A DNA stretch of 64,000 bases from Oxyruncus cristatus (Eukaryota; Chordata; Aves; Passeriformes; Cotingidae), in NCBI GenBank assembly GCA_013399855.1, contig VXAY01002371.1, forward strand, positions 1,884,931 through 1,948,930. Reading direction: 5' to 3'. Under the pieces are notes generated by a model that worked only from the letters and a program-made list of their open reading frames with translations, ran no database searches and was not told where the DNA came from. Within the stretch, counting starts at the first letter, position 1, and every line of letters starts with the position of its first letter. This document shows positions 50,531 through 63,479 of this stretch, one piece after another. The translations under genes were made by a program, and so were the position numbers.

Positions 50531-51757
50531 CCTGCCTTGCAGTTATCGCAGAAATGTCTGCAATGTCAAAATCCTCTATAAATGTAAAATATTTCGGTGT
50601 TACTTCTGTGCCTTGGATGTTTCCACTCTTTTAAGAGGAAACAATTAATATAATGTAAAAAAACCCAAACCAAACAAAAAAACCCAAACCCCACCCCTAA
50701 ACAGGAAAGGTGGTGTCCCTTAGAGGCACGGTCACAGTTTAGGTGGCTGCTTCCTGAGTAACTTCTCAGTTGTCTTTCAGATTCTCCCCATTTAGTCTGA
50801 GCTGCTGTTTCACCATGTTAGCTCTCCTCTCTGCATGGCACAGCTCTGCATGCAGATGAAAGCTGATACAGATTTCAGCTGATTTCTTCTGCTGAGTTTT
50901 GTTTATGTTCCTCTTGCAGCAGATGGAACTCAGACAAGACTGGTGACATTGTGGCCCTTTGCTCTGAGATACCTCCTATATGACAGGAGAGTGATGCAAC
51001 ACTTACACCCTTCAAGTCATGCCTGTGTTATGTTTTTTTAAAATGAATATCATACTGCAGCTTTATTGAAAAAGAGTAAAAAGGGCATGAATATTTTGAA
51101 CTTTAATAAACTCGGTGAACAAGAATGAAGTTTTTCTGAATGTTCTTTTTCAGTTCTTGTAGATAAATCAGGACTTGTCCTGGGTCTCTTTCTGTTATCA
51201 ATATTGCCAAAGATGTCTCAAAATGAAATTTAAAAAAAAATAATTCTGCATAAGAATGCAATATCAAAGATGATGATGATTAAACAATTAGAACCCTATT
51301 CTGTGTCCATGACTGTGTGTGGAGAACTGTGTGCCAGCAACTGGAGTGGTGCTGGCTGCATGATGTGGCATCACCTTCCTTTCCTCATCAGCTGCAAATC
51401 ACATGCTTTGAGTTACTATTTTCCTTTACATCCTTCACATACTGCTGTTGGGGTGGAAGGACCTGACCCTGTGTGTGTGTAGCTCTCCCCATTTTCCGGA
51501 CTTTACTCTTTTGTAGGACAACCAGGAAAGACCTGCTCCTGCTGGGATGGGAAGCTCATGCTGACAGTTTAACACCAAAAGAAAGGTTGTAGCCAGTGTC
51601 CCTATTCAGAGCTGCCCAAAAGCCTGCACTTGTCCTCATTTAGGGCTGCATGTGTAGTGGCTGAGTAACAATGTTCCAATGAATCGACCTAATTTGAAGT
51701 CAGTTGCTTTTGGGAGGAAATGGTCTTGGTCAGTCCTGAATGGTAGATGTGACAGTG

Positions 51758-51772
51758 ATATATATATATATA
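51758..51772. repeat. TA dinucleotide repeat
   Basis: A short (TA)n run just upstream of direct repeat copy B, continuing into A/T-rich aaataaata units. Confidence 0.8.
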
Positions 51773-51872
51773 AGTAAATATAAATAAATAAACATATAAT
51801 CGAATATCAAATTTAATAACATTTTAAATAGCATATTTTCTAGTCAGTGAAGATGTGAAAAGGTCCCTGCCA

Positions 51873-52660
51873 GCCTTGGGACTCGGTGCCTTCGAATGCT
51901 TTGCAGCCCACCGTGCAAAGGGCTCTGCTCTCTGGGGCAAGCCTCCTGCCAGACAGGGCTGCCAGACTCCTTTCTGCCCCTTCCTGTGGCTTCCCAGGGC
52001 AGCCCCTGGGTGTGGGGATGCTCTTTGGGATGTGCAGTGGCTGCCTCTGCGGAGGGCAGAGGGGACAACGAGGTGGGAGGCCCGTGAGGTTGCACTGGTG
52101 TGACTGCACCATCTAGTGCTGTCCCTGCACACCCGCCGCTGAACGTGCAGCCATTAATGGGACATAAGGAGCTGCTTCAGTGGGCTCTGAGGGGAAAACA
52201 CAGGTTCTGTTCTAGATCGCTGCTGTATTCAGGGTCAGCCTGAATGAAGTCAGGAAATGACAAGGCAACAGCAGAAGTAGGGCCCAGACCCACAGCAGCT
52301 GCTCGCTCAACTCCTGCTCAGTGCTGCCCTAAGGCACAGCCCCGCCAAGGCCTGGCCTGTGCTGGGAAAAGGGCCTGACAGGGAGAGCAGCATCTGCACT
52401 GGTACTGAGATCAGGTCTGCTGTGCCTGCAGCCTTGAGAAAGTAACTCGTAGCTCCTGATAAGTCTGAAAGTCTTCAGAGCAAACTGCAACAAGACACAG
52501 GAAAGGTGTAGTTAGACGAGGTTTCCAAGCTGGGAGGCAGGACTACACGTTTACCCCAAAAGCCTTTGGAAGCAGGTCCAGCAGAAGTTGGGCTGCTGAG
52601 GCTCTCCTGCTTCCTGGAGTGATAGAGGGGACACCTGCAGCGTGATGGAAAGGAAGGACA
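51873..52660 (+). repeat. Direct repeat copy B
   Basis: Partner of 45640-46660. The 254-bp core (51886-52139) is identical to copy A. The following part (52150-52645) is homologous with indels: a bridge of about 200 bases present in A is nearly absent here, and an insertion (about 52500-52540) occurs near the end. Before the core only about 15 bases resemble copy A (ccctgcc..gact). No gene function is visible. Confidence 0.8.
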
Positions 52661-55600
52661 AGCACCCTCTCTTGCTCATAAGCATGCGGGTTAGTAATTT
52701 TCTGAGTTAATGACTGTGTGAATTGTTGAAGCAGTACATTAGAGAACTGAAAGATCAGACTAGTTGTCAAAAGGGGACTGAGCCCTGCTTTGATTTTTCC
52801 CTAATAAGGTCATGAAAAAGCTTGACTGACAGAGTACATTGCCCTATGAATTTAAGAGACCCAAACGAGCAATCCAAGAGACCCACAGCAATCCATAAAA
52901 TAATTCACTGCTGAAACTAGAATTACACAATACAGTAGTAACAAACGAGAAAATGTTTTAACCATGTGGTTGAGAGATTAAGGATCGGTGTAGAAGGCAA
53001 CATGGATGTATCAGGAAGTTCCCTTACAAAGTGTGCGAGCTGCTTCAAAATGGGACCTGACACAGTCAACAGATTGGAAACAGTCTCTGGATCTGTGCTG
53101 ATGCATGCCAGAGTGGCAGGTACCTCCTCCACACTCCACAGAGCAGTACAGTAAGTGAACTTTTGTGTTAATGTGCCGTTTGTGTCTCTGCTTCTCTCTT
53201 CTCTGAGCAGATTGCCTAAGGTTCCAGGAAAGCTTCAGTTTTGGCCCAGGCAATCAGCATGGATTGAATCTGAGGAAGTCCTGCTGGCAGCTCCTTTGGC
53301 ACAAGGACTAAAACACAGGCACTGCAAGGAGTGACAACAGTCACTGACAGCTGCTCCAAGCTCTACATCTTGGCACACGTGACCTGTTCAAATGTACAGA
53401 CACCGTGGCAGCAAGGCTGTACTGCAGAGGAAGTGTATTTTGTGGTTTTGGTTGAATTTCGTCAATATCTGTCCTTTTTAATGGCAGGCTTGATAGAAGC
53501 CCGTATTTAAGGACAGCCAGTTTCCCTTACTTCTAGAAAGGAACACAGATCATCTGGCAAATACACATTAACAAAGGGTGCTGCAAAAGACCTCTTACCT
53601 TTTTCTGGTTTGTTCTCAAATTTTTTCTTTTGGGATTTTTTTTTTCGTTTGTTTATTTTGTTTGTATTCAGTGACCTGACTACTCCTACTTCATAGCTAT
53701 GAAGTATCTTGCCACATGAAAACATTTGTTGACTTTTAGGAAGCACTAAATAAGAGAGTCAATGACAGAATTTCAAAATTAACTCTTCCCTTATTTGTGT
53801 TTAAGGATTAAAAGGTGTGGAAATACAATCAAGGAAAATTAATTTAACTTGGTTAAGAATGCATCAATTTGATTTTCAACTGCTTGGGCTGAAAACATCT
53901 AAAGAACTATATTACTCTCCAAAAAGGTAAAGTGCTGAGCAGATTGGGCAAAAACACTGCAAGGGATTGTGATGCCACTGGGCACCATAGCACCTGCTCT
54001 TGTCTAACCAAGTCTCCTTTAATTAATGTAAAAAATTTTGCAATGTCAAAGAAGTTATTTAAAGCAAACAGAAGTAAATCTATTTTTTTTCCTCTTGCAA
54101 CTGACCAGGGTTTGTGACTGACTGTTATTTTATGGGATTTGGAGCTCAAGAGCCAGCCAGCAGATTTTCTAAGCACCAAGACAGCAACTGGAGGCCCTAC
54201 AGTGTAAACAGGAGCACAATTCTAAGTATTCCACGTTTGTAACACTAGTAATAAATTCTCCCCCTGCAGAAGCAGAATGGTTATCAGACTGGGGATCACA
54301 AAGATACTTGACACAAAAATATTGATTGCAACAGACTGCAAACTTCATTTTCAGAAGTGATAATCCTCTGCTCTTTCTATGGAACAGATAGATTTGTAAG
54401 GGTTTGGTACTCCTGAAGTCAAGGCAGAGGTGTCTTGTCAAGTGACATGCCTAGGAAATTAACTTTGAAGGTACTCCTTTGGAAAAAAGATGGGGCTGAA
54501 GTTCAAGCCTACAGCCTTGAATGATGGCATATTTTCACTAGATATTCCAGCAGCTCCTTCCAGGCTGTCTGGTTTCATTTGGTAGAAAATTCACAATTTC
54601 AGCAGGTGAGCAGACTGAATGAGTGACGAGCAAGTTGGTCGCAAATTTCCGAGTCAAATGCTGAAAGATAAACCCTCTAAGAAGTTATCTCTAACTGTAA
54701 CAATAATTCAAAGCGTTTTAACAAAGCTTGAACAAAACTGTAATTGTGCTGTAATTACCCAGATTCTTGATGCAAATGTTAATAACCAGAATATATTGTT
54801 CCTGATTCATTGTAGAGGAACAAAACTGCTCAAGCAGTTGAAAGGTAATGACCTAAACATCACTAGAGAGCATCAGACAATAAAGGGCATTTAAAATAAA
54901 CCATTATCATAGCTGAACACATATTAAAACAGTCTCTTTATTGTGATTTTTTTTTCTTTTTACCCGACAGTGTTATTTCTTAAGAATAAATATTAACAGG
55001 TGAAAGTATCTCTGCTGGGCCTGCAAATTCGTGTTCCTTGCAGCAGTACTGTCATAACCAACTACTTCAGTGGCTGCTTGTTCTCTGCCCTACCCTGCTC
55101 CTTCTTTCTGGGCAATACACCAGTTGCAAGGCCACACTGCCCACCAGATGAGAGACCTGCCCAAGCAGGAGTCACCACTTCCAACCTTCTACATCCTGGA
55201 TGTTGCCAGCAGCCACACTGGCTTCAGTAAGCCTCGTCCCTGTTCATCTCTGCCTTTGCACAATCCATTAGCAGTCACTCAAAACCTTCAGCAGAGCTAA
55301 AATAGGGAAGATATTTGACAGAAAAATAGCATTTTTTAAGACTAGTTGTTTTTCACTTGAGCCCATTCAACATGCAACGATCTCCAAGCAGTGGACAAGG
55401 AGCAGTGAGAGCAGGAATAAGGTAGGGGCTGATGAATGCCTCACAAAAAATGGTGTAGCCACATGTACCCCTGATAGAACCAGCCACCTGGGGAGCTTAG
55501 CTAAACTGTTGTACTCTGCCATGGAGCAGAGCTGAAGCTCTGGGGAAAATAAAAAAAAAAAGGAGAAAAAAGCAAAAAAACATCTGATTAAGCAGTAACT

Positions 55601-56170
55601 AACAGTTGAGGTGGCAGCACCTTGAGCAGCTGCAGCCATTTTGGAAATGAACATGTCACTAGCCCCTAAACCACAGACACCTCAAAAGCCGACCTTACCC
55701 TGAATTAGGAAAGATTTATTTTTCTGTTTTTCTACTCTGAGAGCATTTCAGACTAAGTAAGATGAAATAAAAAACATTTTTCAAGAACTTACATTGGTAG
55801 ATGAAGATCCTAAAAAAGTTTTAAAATGGGCAACTCTAAAATAACTCTGTAAGATGTTATTTTTCTACTTCAAAACACTTCCGTACTTTGAAGTAAAATC
55901 AATTGATTTTAAATCTATTACTCTAATACAAAGGAGATAATAAAATCAATACCAATTCCTTTATGACAGTTGTCATGTTATAAAAAACTGGAAAAAAATC
56001 TAGTATGTAGTGACTTTTTGTGCTAAATCCACTGTTTTAAGTTTTAGCAAGCTATTTGTTCATCTGTAGGATGATAAAACAGAATACATCACTTGGCTTT
56101 TAAACCAATTCAGCAAGAGCTCATCCAGGAAGATAGAAAACCAACAACCTTTCACCTTCAACTCAATAAA
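52661..56170. other. Intergenic region between AKAP12 and ZBTB2
   Basis: No gene or clear repeat recognised. It is AT-rich with A-runs (for example near 55550-55580) and short unconvincing frames. Confidence 0.55.
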
Positions 56171-56192
56171 TCATATCCCATTTAATTCAGTT

Positions 56193-56198
56193 TTTATT
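56193..56198 (-). terminator. ZBTB2: Candidate ZBTB2 polyadenylation signal
   Basis: AATAAA on the - strand (context tgAATAAAaactg), about 1.6 kb after the stop codon. No transcript data support it here, and other candidates exist. Confidence 0.4.
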
Positions 56199-57069
56199 CA
56201 ATGAAATAATGTATAAAAACTTACAAATCTGAGAACTTAACTATACACAAAAAGATGATATTCAGTTTAAACATATACACAGAGAAGAGCTGTGGTTTGT
56301 GACTTGCCCTCTCCCACCCCTCCCCCCAAAACACACACTGTCTCCATTTATGACGGGGCACTTTTTCTGTCCACTTACACCTTCTGTTGGCCCAGTAATT
56401 GCTCGGTGGGCTTCACTGCTGCCATCAGTGTAGGTTTTTAGGCTACCACCAAAAAATCTGGGCATCTATATAAAATAATAAAAAATCAACAACTTGATTT
56501 TTAACACAAAGATGCAGTGCGACCATCAGCAGTAACTAAAACTACAGAATTCATCCTCTCACATTTTGCACTTTGTCTTGGCTTTCAAAATAACAGGGCT
56601 CTCATAGAGCAGAATTTGCCAGCCAGCACTACAGATTCACTTTAAAACAACCATGATCACCTGTTGCTAGAACACCGTTTTTTCTCCCTCTTAAATCATG
56701 CCCTTAGACCATATGAAATCATGGACATTCCTTGCCAAAGTAAGGGAATAAAGTTTTTCTCTCTCCTTTCATCCAGAATGACTCAAACCTATAGCTAACC
56801 ACACATGCATGTGCTGCACTAATGACGGTGCAGTGCTCACCAGTATGTCACTTCTCTAGTTTCCTTGGTAGCCTGGGTGACAACACTTAGCTTCTCCTCA
56901 ACAGGTCAATAAAAATGCACATGGCCCAGGATGTTTTAAATTTGATTAAAACTAACCTGTGCAATGACGAGTTTTGCCAAATGACTAAAAGACATTCCAG
57001 GCTGAATCTGAGAGTAGGTGGCCAGTTACTCAAAAAGAATGTGTGCATTTATTTACCTGTACCAAATAT

Positions 57070-57140
57070 ACACACACTTTATATATATATATGTATATAT
57101 ATACCTTTATACATATACAGTATTTATATATATAAAGATT
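57070..57140. repeat. TA-rich microsatellite
   Basis: Interrupted (TA)n with short TATG and TACC variants, inside the presumed ZBTB2 3'UTR. Confidence 0.85.
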
Positions 57141-57831
57141 GCCATCACATTACTATTATAGCTACTTAAGTCAAAATTTGACTAAGTAGCTGCTTTGCCT
57201 GACTCCAAAACAGATACCCAAAGGCATACGTGAGGGAAAATATATGGCTAAAAGAAACCCAACTCCTTCAGCTCTTTTTTACTCAATGAACAGAGATTTT
57301 TGCACTCCTTGAGAAAAGTTCTGAGGGCTTTAGGTTATAACCTTAATTGACTTGCATGTGGACTTGTAAAAAGCACGGTGTTTATTTTGCCAGATCTCAA
57401 AATGCCTTCTACCAGGGAAACTAAAATACATATATCCTTCGCTTACCAAACTGATAAACTCTGTTTCTCATTACACTCATCACTGTATCTAAATACACTT
57501 TTAAGCAACCTAAATTTAATTTAAAATCTATTAAATTTGGATTAACTAATACTATCAACATAGTTAGCTGGATTATTTTTCACATGTTCCTTTGTATTAA
57601 AATCAATTTTGTTGCGGTTTGATGCAAGAGCTTTTTGTTTGTTTTGGTGGGAGAGGCAAAGTCCAATTTCCTAATGTGCCAGTACAGTTCTGGTTGCTGA
57701 AGACAAAGGGTGGGAAGGATGTTGGTGGAAAAGATGGAAGGGGTAAGTGAGGTAAGAGGTAAGGGAAGGAAAAAATTGATTTAATAAAAAATGAGTAAAG
57801 AAACTTTAAAAAATTGATATAGGTTTCACAT

Positions 57832-59194
57832 TCAGTCTAACAACACTGCTTCTTGCTCCTTTTTGATGGAGGCTAACACTGCATTATCAGTCTCTGTGGC
57901 TTCTGTGTCCCCACCACCTAGCAGAATGGAGCGATCTTCTTCTAGTGTAAAGACAGAGTTTTGATTTTGGCACGAATGCTTGACTACTTCATTGGGAGTT
58001 GAAAACGTTTTGTCACACAAGTTACATTTGTAGGGCTTGTTGGTCTGTACTAACATGTTGTCCATTTGACTGCCTTCCTCAAAAGTACAGAGTTCCAGAG
58101 TCTGTTTATCCACCATCGTGTACGTGTCCATGCTCTGGTTTAGGCACACATGTCTGGCAGCCTGGTTAGCCCTACAAAAGCTTTTGTCACAAGTGCTACA
58201 CTTGAAGGGCTTGCCTGTGTGTATGTACATGTGCTCCCTCCAGTGGCTTTTCTGAATAAATTTGCGACCACAGATGGAACATTCGTATTTCCGTCTCTTT
58301 ACCTCCCTCTCTTGATCCGCCTGCTCCAAGTTGTCAATGTCTGCGATATCAGAGGGAGGAGGTGTCTCTGACTGCTGCTGCCCATCAATTATTGGGGAGT
58401 CTGAGATCTGTTGCAACTCGCTGTCACTAATCATCCCTGCTTCAGGCACTTCCATGGCATCTTTATCAGCTGTGTTGTTACAGAGAGACAAAGAAATATT
58501 ACTTTCTCCCTGCTGGCTAGACGTGAAGGGAACTCCTGTGTGGATTTGCAGGTGCTCACGCAAACTGCTTCGTAAATTGAACCGGCGACCACAGAGGTGA
58601 CAGGCATAGTATTTTGGGAAGCTTCCATTCCTTTTCATAATACTTGGCTTGACATGAGCTATTGTGAGTGAGGCAGGCTGTTCATCTGAAGAAGATGCTT
58701 CCATGTTGGCCTCTTCTCCTGCAGGTGAATTATTACCAGCAGCAGATACCAATTCTGGAGATAAAGAAGATGGCAATGGGTCAGAAGTGGACATATTTGT
58801 CCGGGTCACTTGCGGCAGAGTTGTAGCTAACTGTGAGAGCTGTGAGCCTTCCGAAACCTGCTCTTGGTTCATCCGTGATGTCTGTGGCCTTGGTTCTCGC
58901 CCGAGTTTGTCAGTTGCTGATGTAACCTTAGTGGGATGTCTTATCTGGTGATCTGCAATCTGAATGCCATATAATGAAGATGCTAATGGGAAAACTTGAT
59001 CCGGGTGAGAAAAAGTTCCCTGACTTGCAAGGCTGGCCTCTTGAATTAGTGGATATGCATGCAGAAACTTTATTCCCTGTTCTAGTCGAACTGGGTCAAT
59101 GAGTTGTGGTGCCATCTTCCCAGTGTACATCAAATGCAAGAGATAACTGAAGATATCTGGCTGTATGTCAGTCGCTTTCAAACGGACACATTCA
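57832..59194 (-). CDS. ZBTB2: ZBTB2 coding exon 2: rest of BTB domain and four zinc fingers
   Basis: ZBTB2 is a nuclear BTB/POZ zinc-finger transcription factor, reported to act as a repressor and to bind non-methylated CpG sites. The exon starts after the acceptor tttcag (AG at 59196-59195). Its first base completes the Ser codon split with the start exon, giving ..HQT-S-ECVRLKATDIQPD. The BTB fold ends near residue 115 (LMYTGKMAPQLIDP, FLHAYPLIQ). A Ser/Gln-rich linker leads to zinc finger 1 (about 254-276, CHLC..H..H), a conserved acidic linker, fingers 2 (about 361-383, CSIC..H..H), 3 (about 388-408) and 4 (about 446-466); the last two end in His-x-Cys or His-x-x-Cys-like ligands. The C-terminus is ASIKKEQEAVLLD. 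The two exons total 1536 nt, or 511 aa, against 514 in human. Confidence 0.97.
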
Positions 59195-61016
59195 CTGAAA
59201 GATGAAACAAGTAAATATTAGAGAAATGCTTTAACATAAAAGATCTAATCTTATTGGCCACTTGGAAGATGACTTTTTCCTCAGTGAAGTAAATGGCTTG
59301 AAAGACAAAGCTGTCTCATTGCGATCTGCACCCTTCTAATTTGCTATTATGTTACATATGTGTGTTGTCACATATTACTATATTTTATAAATTGCAAAGA
59401 CATTTTTCCCCTTTTCTTGGTTGGATTCAAACACATCTGTAGCTAGATGAAGATCTACTTGCACTGGACTACAAATTCACAGTTCATTAAATTTTTCTAA
59501 GTACTTAGTACTTTTCTCCCTGAAAACATCTAAAATTCATCTGGCACTTGCTGTTTTGCCCTCTATGTCCTAATAGAGTATATAGCTACAGTTCTGCAAA
59601 TGTGTCGCATCACCTTGTTTCAACTGCATTACAATCCAGAAACGATGCAGGATAGGGTGTGAATCCCTGGGGCATCTGAGGCAACAGGTATAGCCTGAGC
59701 ACATGTAACCTGTGGAGTGCAGGCTCCTTACCCAGCAGAACAGTAGCTTCTTTCCCTGAATAGGGAGGAAGAAACAGGAGCACTAGTGGTATGCCTGGTC
59801 AGCCTAGCAGTCCCTTGGTTACAGCGCTCAATAAAGGGAAATGCTTTGGCTGTGACGCCTCTTCAGCCTAACAACTGAAACCAACACCATCCTCCAGCCA
59901 AGAGTGTGCCCAGTGTATCAACCTTTATGACGCTCTGGACTGAAACACCCACCATGCCTCTGGCAGAAGCTGGATCTCTATGCAGAAAGTGAGGGACGGT
60001 TCACGGAAGAAAGAAAATAGGGAACACCTTGGTTAGGTCAGTTAGCTAACAGGAGAAGAACTGGTATTCTAATTATTTTTCAGAAGTATTTGTAGCTCTT
60101 GTATTAAAAACAAGCATTAAATAAAACACAGAAACCCAGAAATGGTCATTGACTGTGTGCTGTGGTCTGAATGCTCTAACCACAGTGTGCTACTAAGCCG
60201 AGGAGGAAATTACAGCCAATTTTTCCATTTCTTGAGGTGCACCCTTCTCGAGCCTTCTCTGTGACTGCTTTTGAATTCAGAGGCATTACTCAAAAGTAAA
60301 CTTTGCAATGTTGTCTTCCAAAAATAACTATGCTCTTGATGGAGCATCAAGACTGATGTATCTACCTGCAGTACTGTTTCAGAAGTACAAATGCACTTCT
60401 GACCTAGAAGTTTTGAGATAGTTCAAATATTTGGGAAAAAGAAAGAAAAATCTTTAAAACAGTCTTACACTTTGATTATCTTTTCTGGTACAAATCCCGT
60501 CCCCCCCGCAAAAAAACAACACCAAAACACAGAAAGAAAAGTAACACAAACACCCGTATTTTCCACCACTATGTAGTATCTTATTATATAATTGACTTTG
60601 ATAAACTGCAAAAAAAAATAAATTATATACACCTCTTTTTTTAAGTTTATTTCTCAAAATCTCCTAGTATATACTTATTGGGTTGTATATAATGTTATGG
60701 AAGTGTCAAGACAGAGCAGAAGGGGGTAGGAAAGGGTAGGAGTGAAATAGGATCCTTGAAGTATTCAATTCTAGAAATTCTATGATTTTTTAAGGATAGA
60801 GAACTTGTGCCAAATTATAAAATTAGTATCAATGAATCACAGTTCAACTTTAACATGTTTTAAAGTGACGTTCTAGTCTGCAGATAAGACTGGATTCCAT
60901 ACTCCTTATGACATAGCAAGAAGCAAAAAGAATGTTTTTAGGTTTCAAAATGTTGATAGACGTCCTTAGTTCAGCTAACTGAACAACATTTAAACAGTGC
61001 ACCTTTTTACAGTTAC
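59195..61016 (-). other. ZBTB2: ZBTB2 intron between coding exons
   Basis: An 1822-bp intron, GTAACT at the donor side and TTTCAG at the acceptor side on the - strand. No repeat or other gene recognised. Confidence 0.9.
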
Positions 61017-61200
61017 CTGGTTTGATGAACAAACAACATCTTGAAGTAGTTGGAGAAAGAAGCGAGGACTGATTTGTGTGCCTTGAAGTAGACATCACCA
61101 ATGGCAACTGTGCAGTCACACAGGAAACCAAACTCTCTCTGAGCATTTAGTTGCTGCAGCAGAATAAGTCCATGGTTGGCCAAATCCATTTTTTTACACT
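61017..61200 (-). CDS. ZBTB2: ZBTB2 start exon: first half of the BTB domain
   Basis: The exon begins at 61200 after the acceptor ttcttttcag, has eleven 5'UTR bases (agtgtaaaaaa), and starts at ATG 61189 ([20 protein letters not shown]). It encodes 57 codons plus two bases and ends at the donor ccag|gtaact (61017|61016). The sequence holds the BTB dimerisation core: [20 protein letters not shown], then [18 protein letters not shown]. It is almost identical to the human protein as I know it. The very short leader before the ATG fits a gene whose 5'UTR lies mostly in an upstream non-coding exon. Confidence 0.96.
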
Positions 61201-63470
61201 CTGAAAAGAAAACGACTTTCATGTAAAACTTAACAGTAGAGGCACAGATGCAACAGTAGCTGTCTCTTAACAGATCTTCTCCTCTAATGTCTGTATGCCT
61301 TGCTTTAGTAACACCTCTTAATCCCAGGTTACTGTATAAAAGATATCTCACATATAGGCAAGGATCTCTATTTCATGATGGGCAATGCAATTCACAAAGG
61401 TACAAGTGATTTGCCAGGGTTAAAGAGCAAAGAAGAGCCAGGACAAAAGGGTTCTGAAAAGGCACGGGATTGAGCTTGGATACAGAAATAGAAATAGCTA
61501 AGGGAGGGGAAGATAAATTAATAACCAGTAAAAACACTATATGCAATGGAAAAAAGAAACTATTTTGGTTGCCACTCGTCTGTTCAAGTAGGAAAAATAA
61601 ACTTCCTTACCCATGTCAGTCACCCTCATCTCAGTGGGTGGGACAGACAAGAACACAATCCAATAAAAGACAAGTTAGATACTTCTAACTGATGGTCATG
61701 CCCTCTCCTGGGAAATACCAGATAAATACCTGAATCTTGCCAGAGTCAAACAGATCATTCTAGGTATTGGCAAGCTCTCTGGACTATCAGTAGAGGAGGG
61801 GCCAGCCTTTTCACCCAACAAGTCTTTATTTATTTATTGAGACCAGCTACAACAGCATTTTGTAAGCAGCCGTTGTGCCTCATGCCTGCCTAGCAAATCA
61901 AGAAACTCAGAGGGCGAGAGTTCCATCCATAGCTGGCTATCAGCACAAGGTAGGATAACTGACAGTGAACTGTGGCACTGACATGAGCCCTCCCAAACCA
62001 CGGTTTCCACAGCCCTCACCCTCCCTGGCACTTCCTTGTACCACCTGCTGGAGGCTGCCCAAAAAGAACTACTAAGAGCTATAAATTTTTTCTCAAGGAT
62101 TCAAGTGTAGCCTTGGAAGCAGAAATCAATAACTCTGGGGAAAAAAATAGCCAGGAAAACACATTAGGACAGTTGTGTATGGTTGGATGGATAAATATAG
62201 GCCTAGTAAGATCAACAAGTGGATACAAACTTAACCAAAAGAAATAGAGCTTTGAGCAGAAAAAATTAAAATATGAAGTCATGTAGATCTGTACTTAAAC
62301 ATGTAAAACATCAAGAGAAGCCAACAAAATTCCTGGCAATGTTATGCGCAGAACAATGAAGAAGCAGAACAGAACAGAAAACAAAGAGAAGGTGAAACTA
62401 GAAGTGGACCCAAAGGTTTATAAAAAGTCTTGGGTGTTTTCCCCTTCAAACTTAACAGGAAGATACTGAAATTTTAAATAAAGTAAAAGCAGCTTGTTTC
62501 TTTTATATGGTAAGAGCATGGTTTTTTGGGAAAGACAAAAGTTTATTCCACATGCGCCAGTATGTTTGGTCGTTGGAGAGACAAGTGTTTCTACTTGCTG
62601 GACAGTGAAGAATGCCCTCATATTTTAACCAACAACCAGGCTGACCAATTGCATTCCTTTGCATTCACATGAGATCAGAACTCATTTGAGTCAGGGGTAT
62701 AAGCAGAAAAAGAAATACAATACACGATACAGTTGATTATGTTCTTATAGCTAAGAGAAAAAAAAGGGTGCAGCTCTCTTTAGGCCCATATTCTTTTTCC
62801 TAAACTTTTTGGATAATTACATTTTTGTTGTACAAACAGCAGATCATCTCCCTCTCTCCACAAGAGGGAATACTTGCTGTTGGCAATAACAAAAATCACG
62901 TTTGGTGTTTCTTCATCCTGCGAGATGCCCCACACATGTAGACTTTGTGATGCTACAGAAAACACACTAACTTTTTTTTATTAGCTTTAATTTAGATTAT
63001 TAATGTGTGCTACATTTCTAATTCATCAGTGCTAAGTCTGGTTTGTATTCAGACAGCAAAACCTGTCAGGCAGAGTAAACCATCGACACAAGGGCCTCCA
63101 AGCCAGAAAGGCATTTTTTCTAGTTATTATTGTCGTAGATTTGTTTAAGCTCATAGTTTCACCCTTACCCACTGATCAGTCACTGTGGCAGCTGAAGCCG
63201 ATGCCCTTCATCACAGGCCTGAATTAATCTTTTCACAAAATGACACACGTGCCCAACTCTGCCTTTTGAGTGTATCTGAATGATGTTTAAGTGCCATAAC
63301 TCAAAGCATTAGAAGAATTACACTCTAAGGAAACCATAAAACAGATGAAAGGAGTGAGGAAAGCTTGTACATTATAGGTATGTGTGAACTCAGGAGTTTT
63401 ATCCTTAGCTAAATAAACTGATGATTAGCACCGGCAAGGCCGTATTTTAGTGCTGACCGGTCCAACAACT
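61201..63470 (-). other. ZBTB2: ZBTB2 5' intron
   Basis: Sequence between the coding start exon and the CpG-island promoter at the window end. I see no exon or recognisable repeat. The exact upstream limit depends on the non-coding first exon; a possible donor on the - strand (cgcg|gtgagg, at 63957/63956) would extend the intron to there. Confidence 0.6.
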
Positions 63471-63479
63471 AAGTAAAAC

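Larger units (their letters stand above)
49196..51872. other. Intergenic sequence between LTR fragment and repeat copy B
   Basis: No gene seen. It contains a CR1 fragment at about 50469-50530, an A/C-rich tract at about 50655-50702 and a TA microsatellite at about 51758-51772. Short frames on both strands show no known domain. Confidence 0.55.
56175..57831 (-). other. ZBTB2: ZBTB2 3'UTR
   Basis: This AT-rich stretch follows the ZBTB2 stop on the - strand. An AATAAA on that strand (56198-56193, seen as TTTATT on +) is a plausible polyadenylation signal and sets the tentative end. A TA-rich microsatellite (57070-57140) and several long AT stretches lie within it. The true end could be nearer or as far as about 55.7 kb, where another TTTATT occurs. 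Confidence 0.5.
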
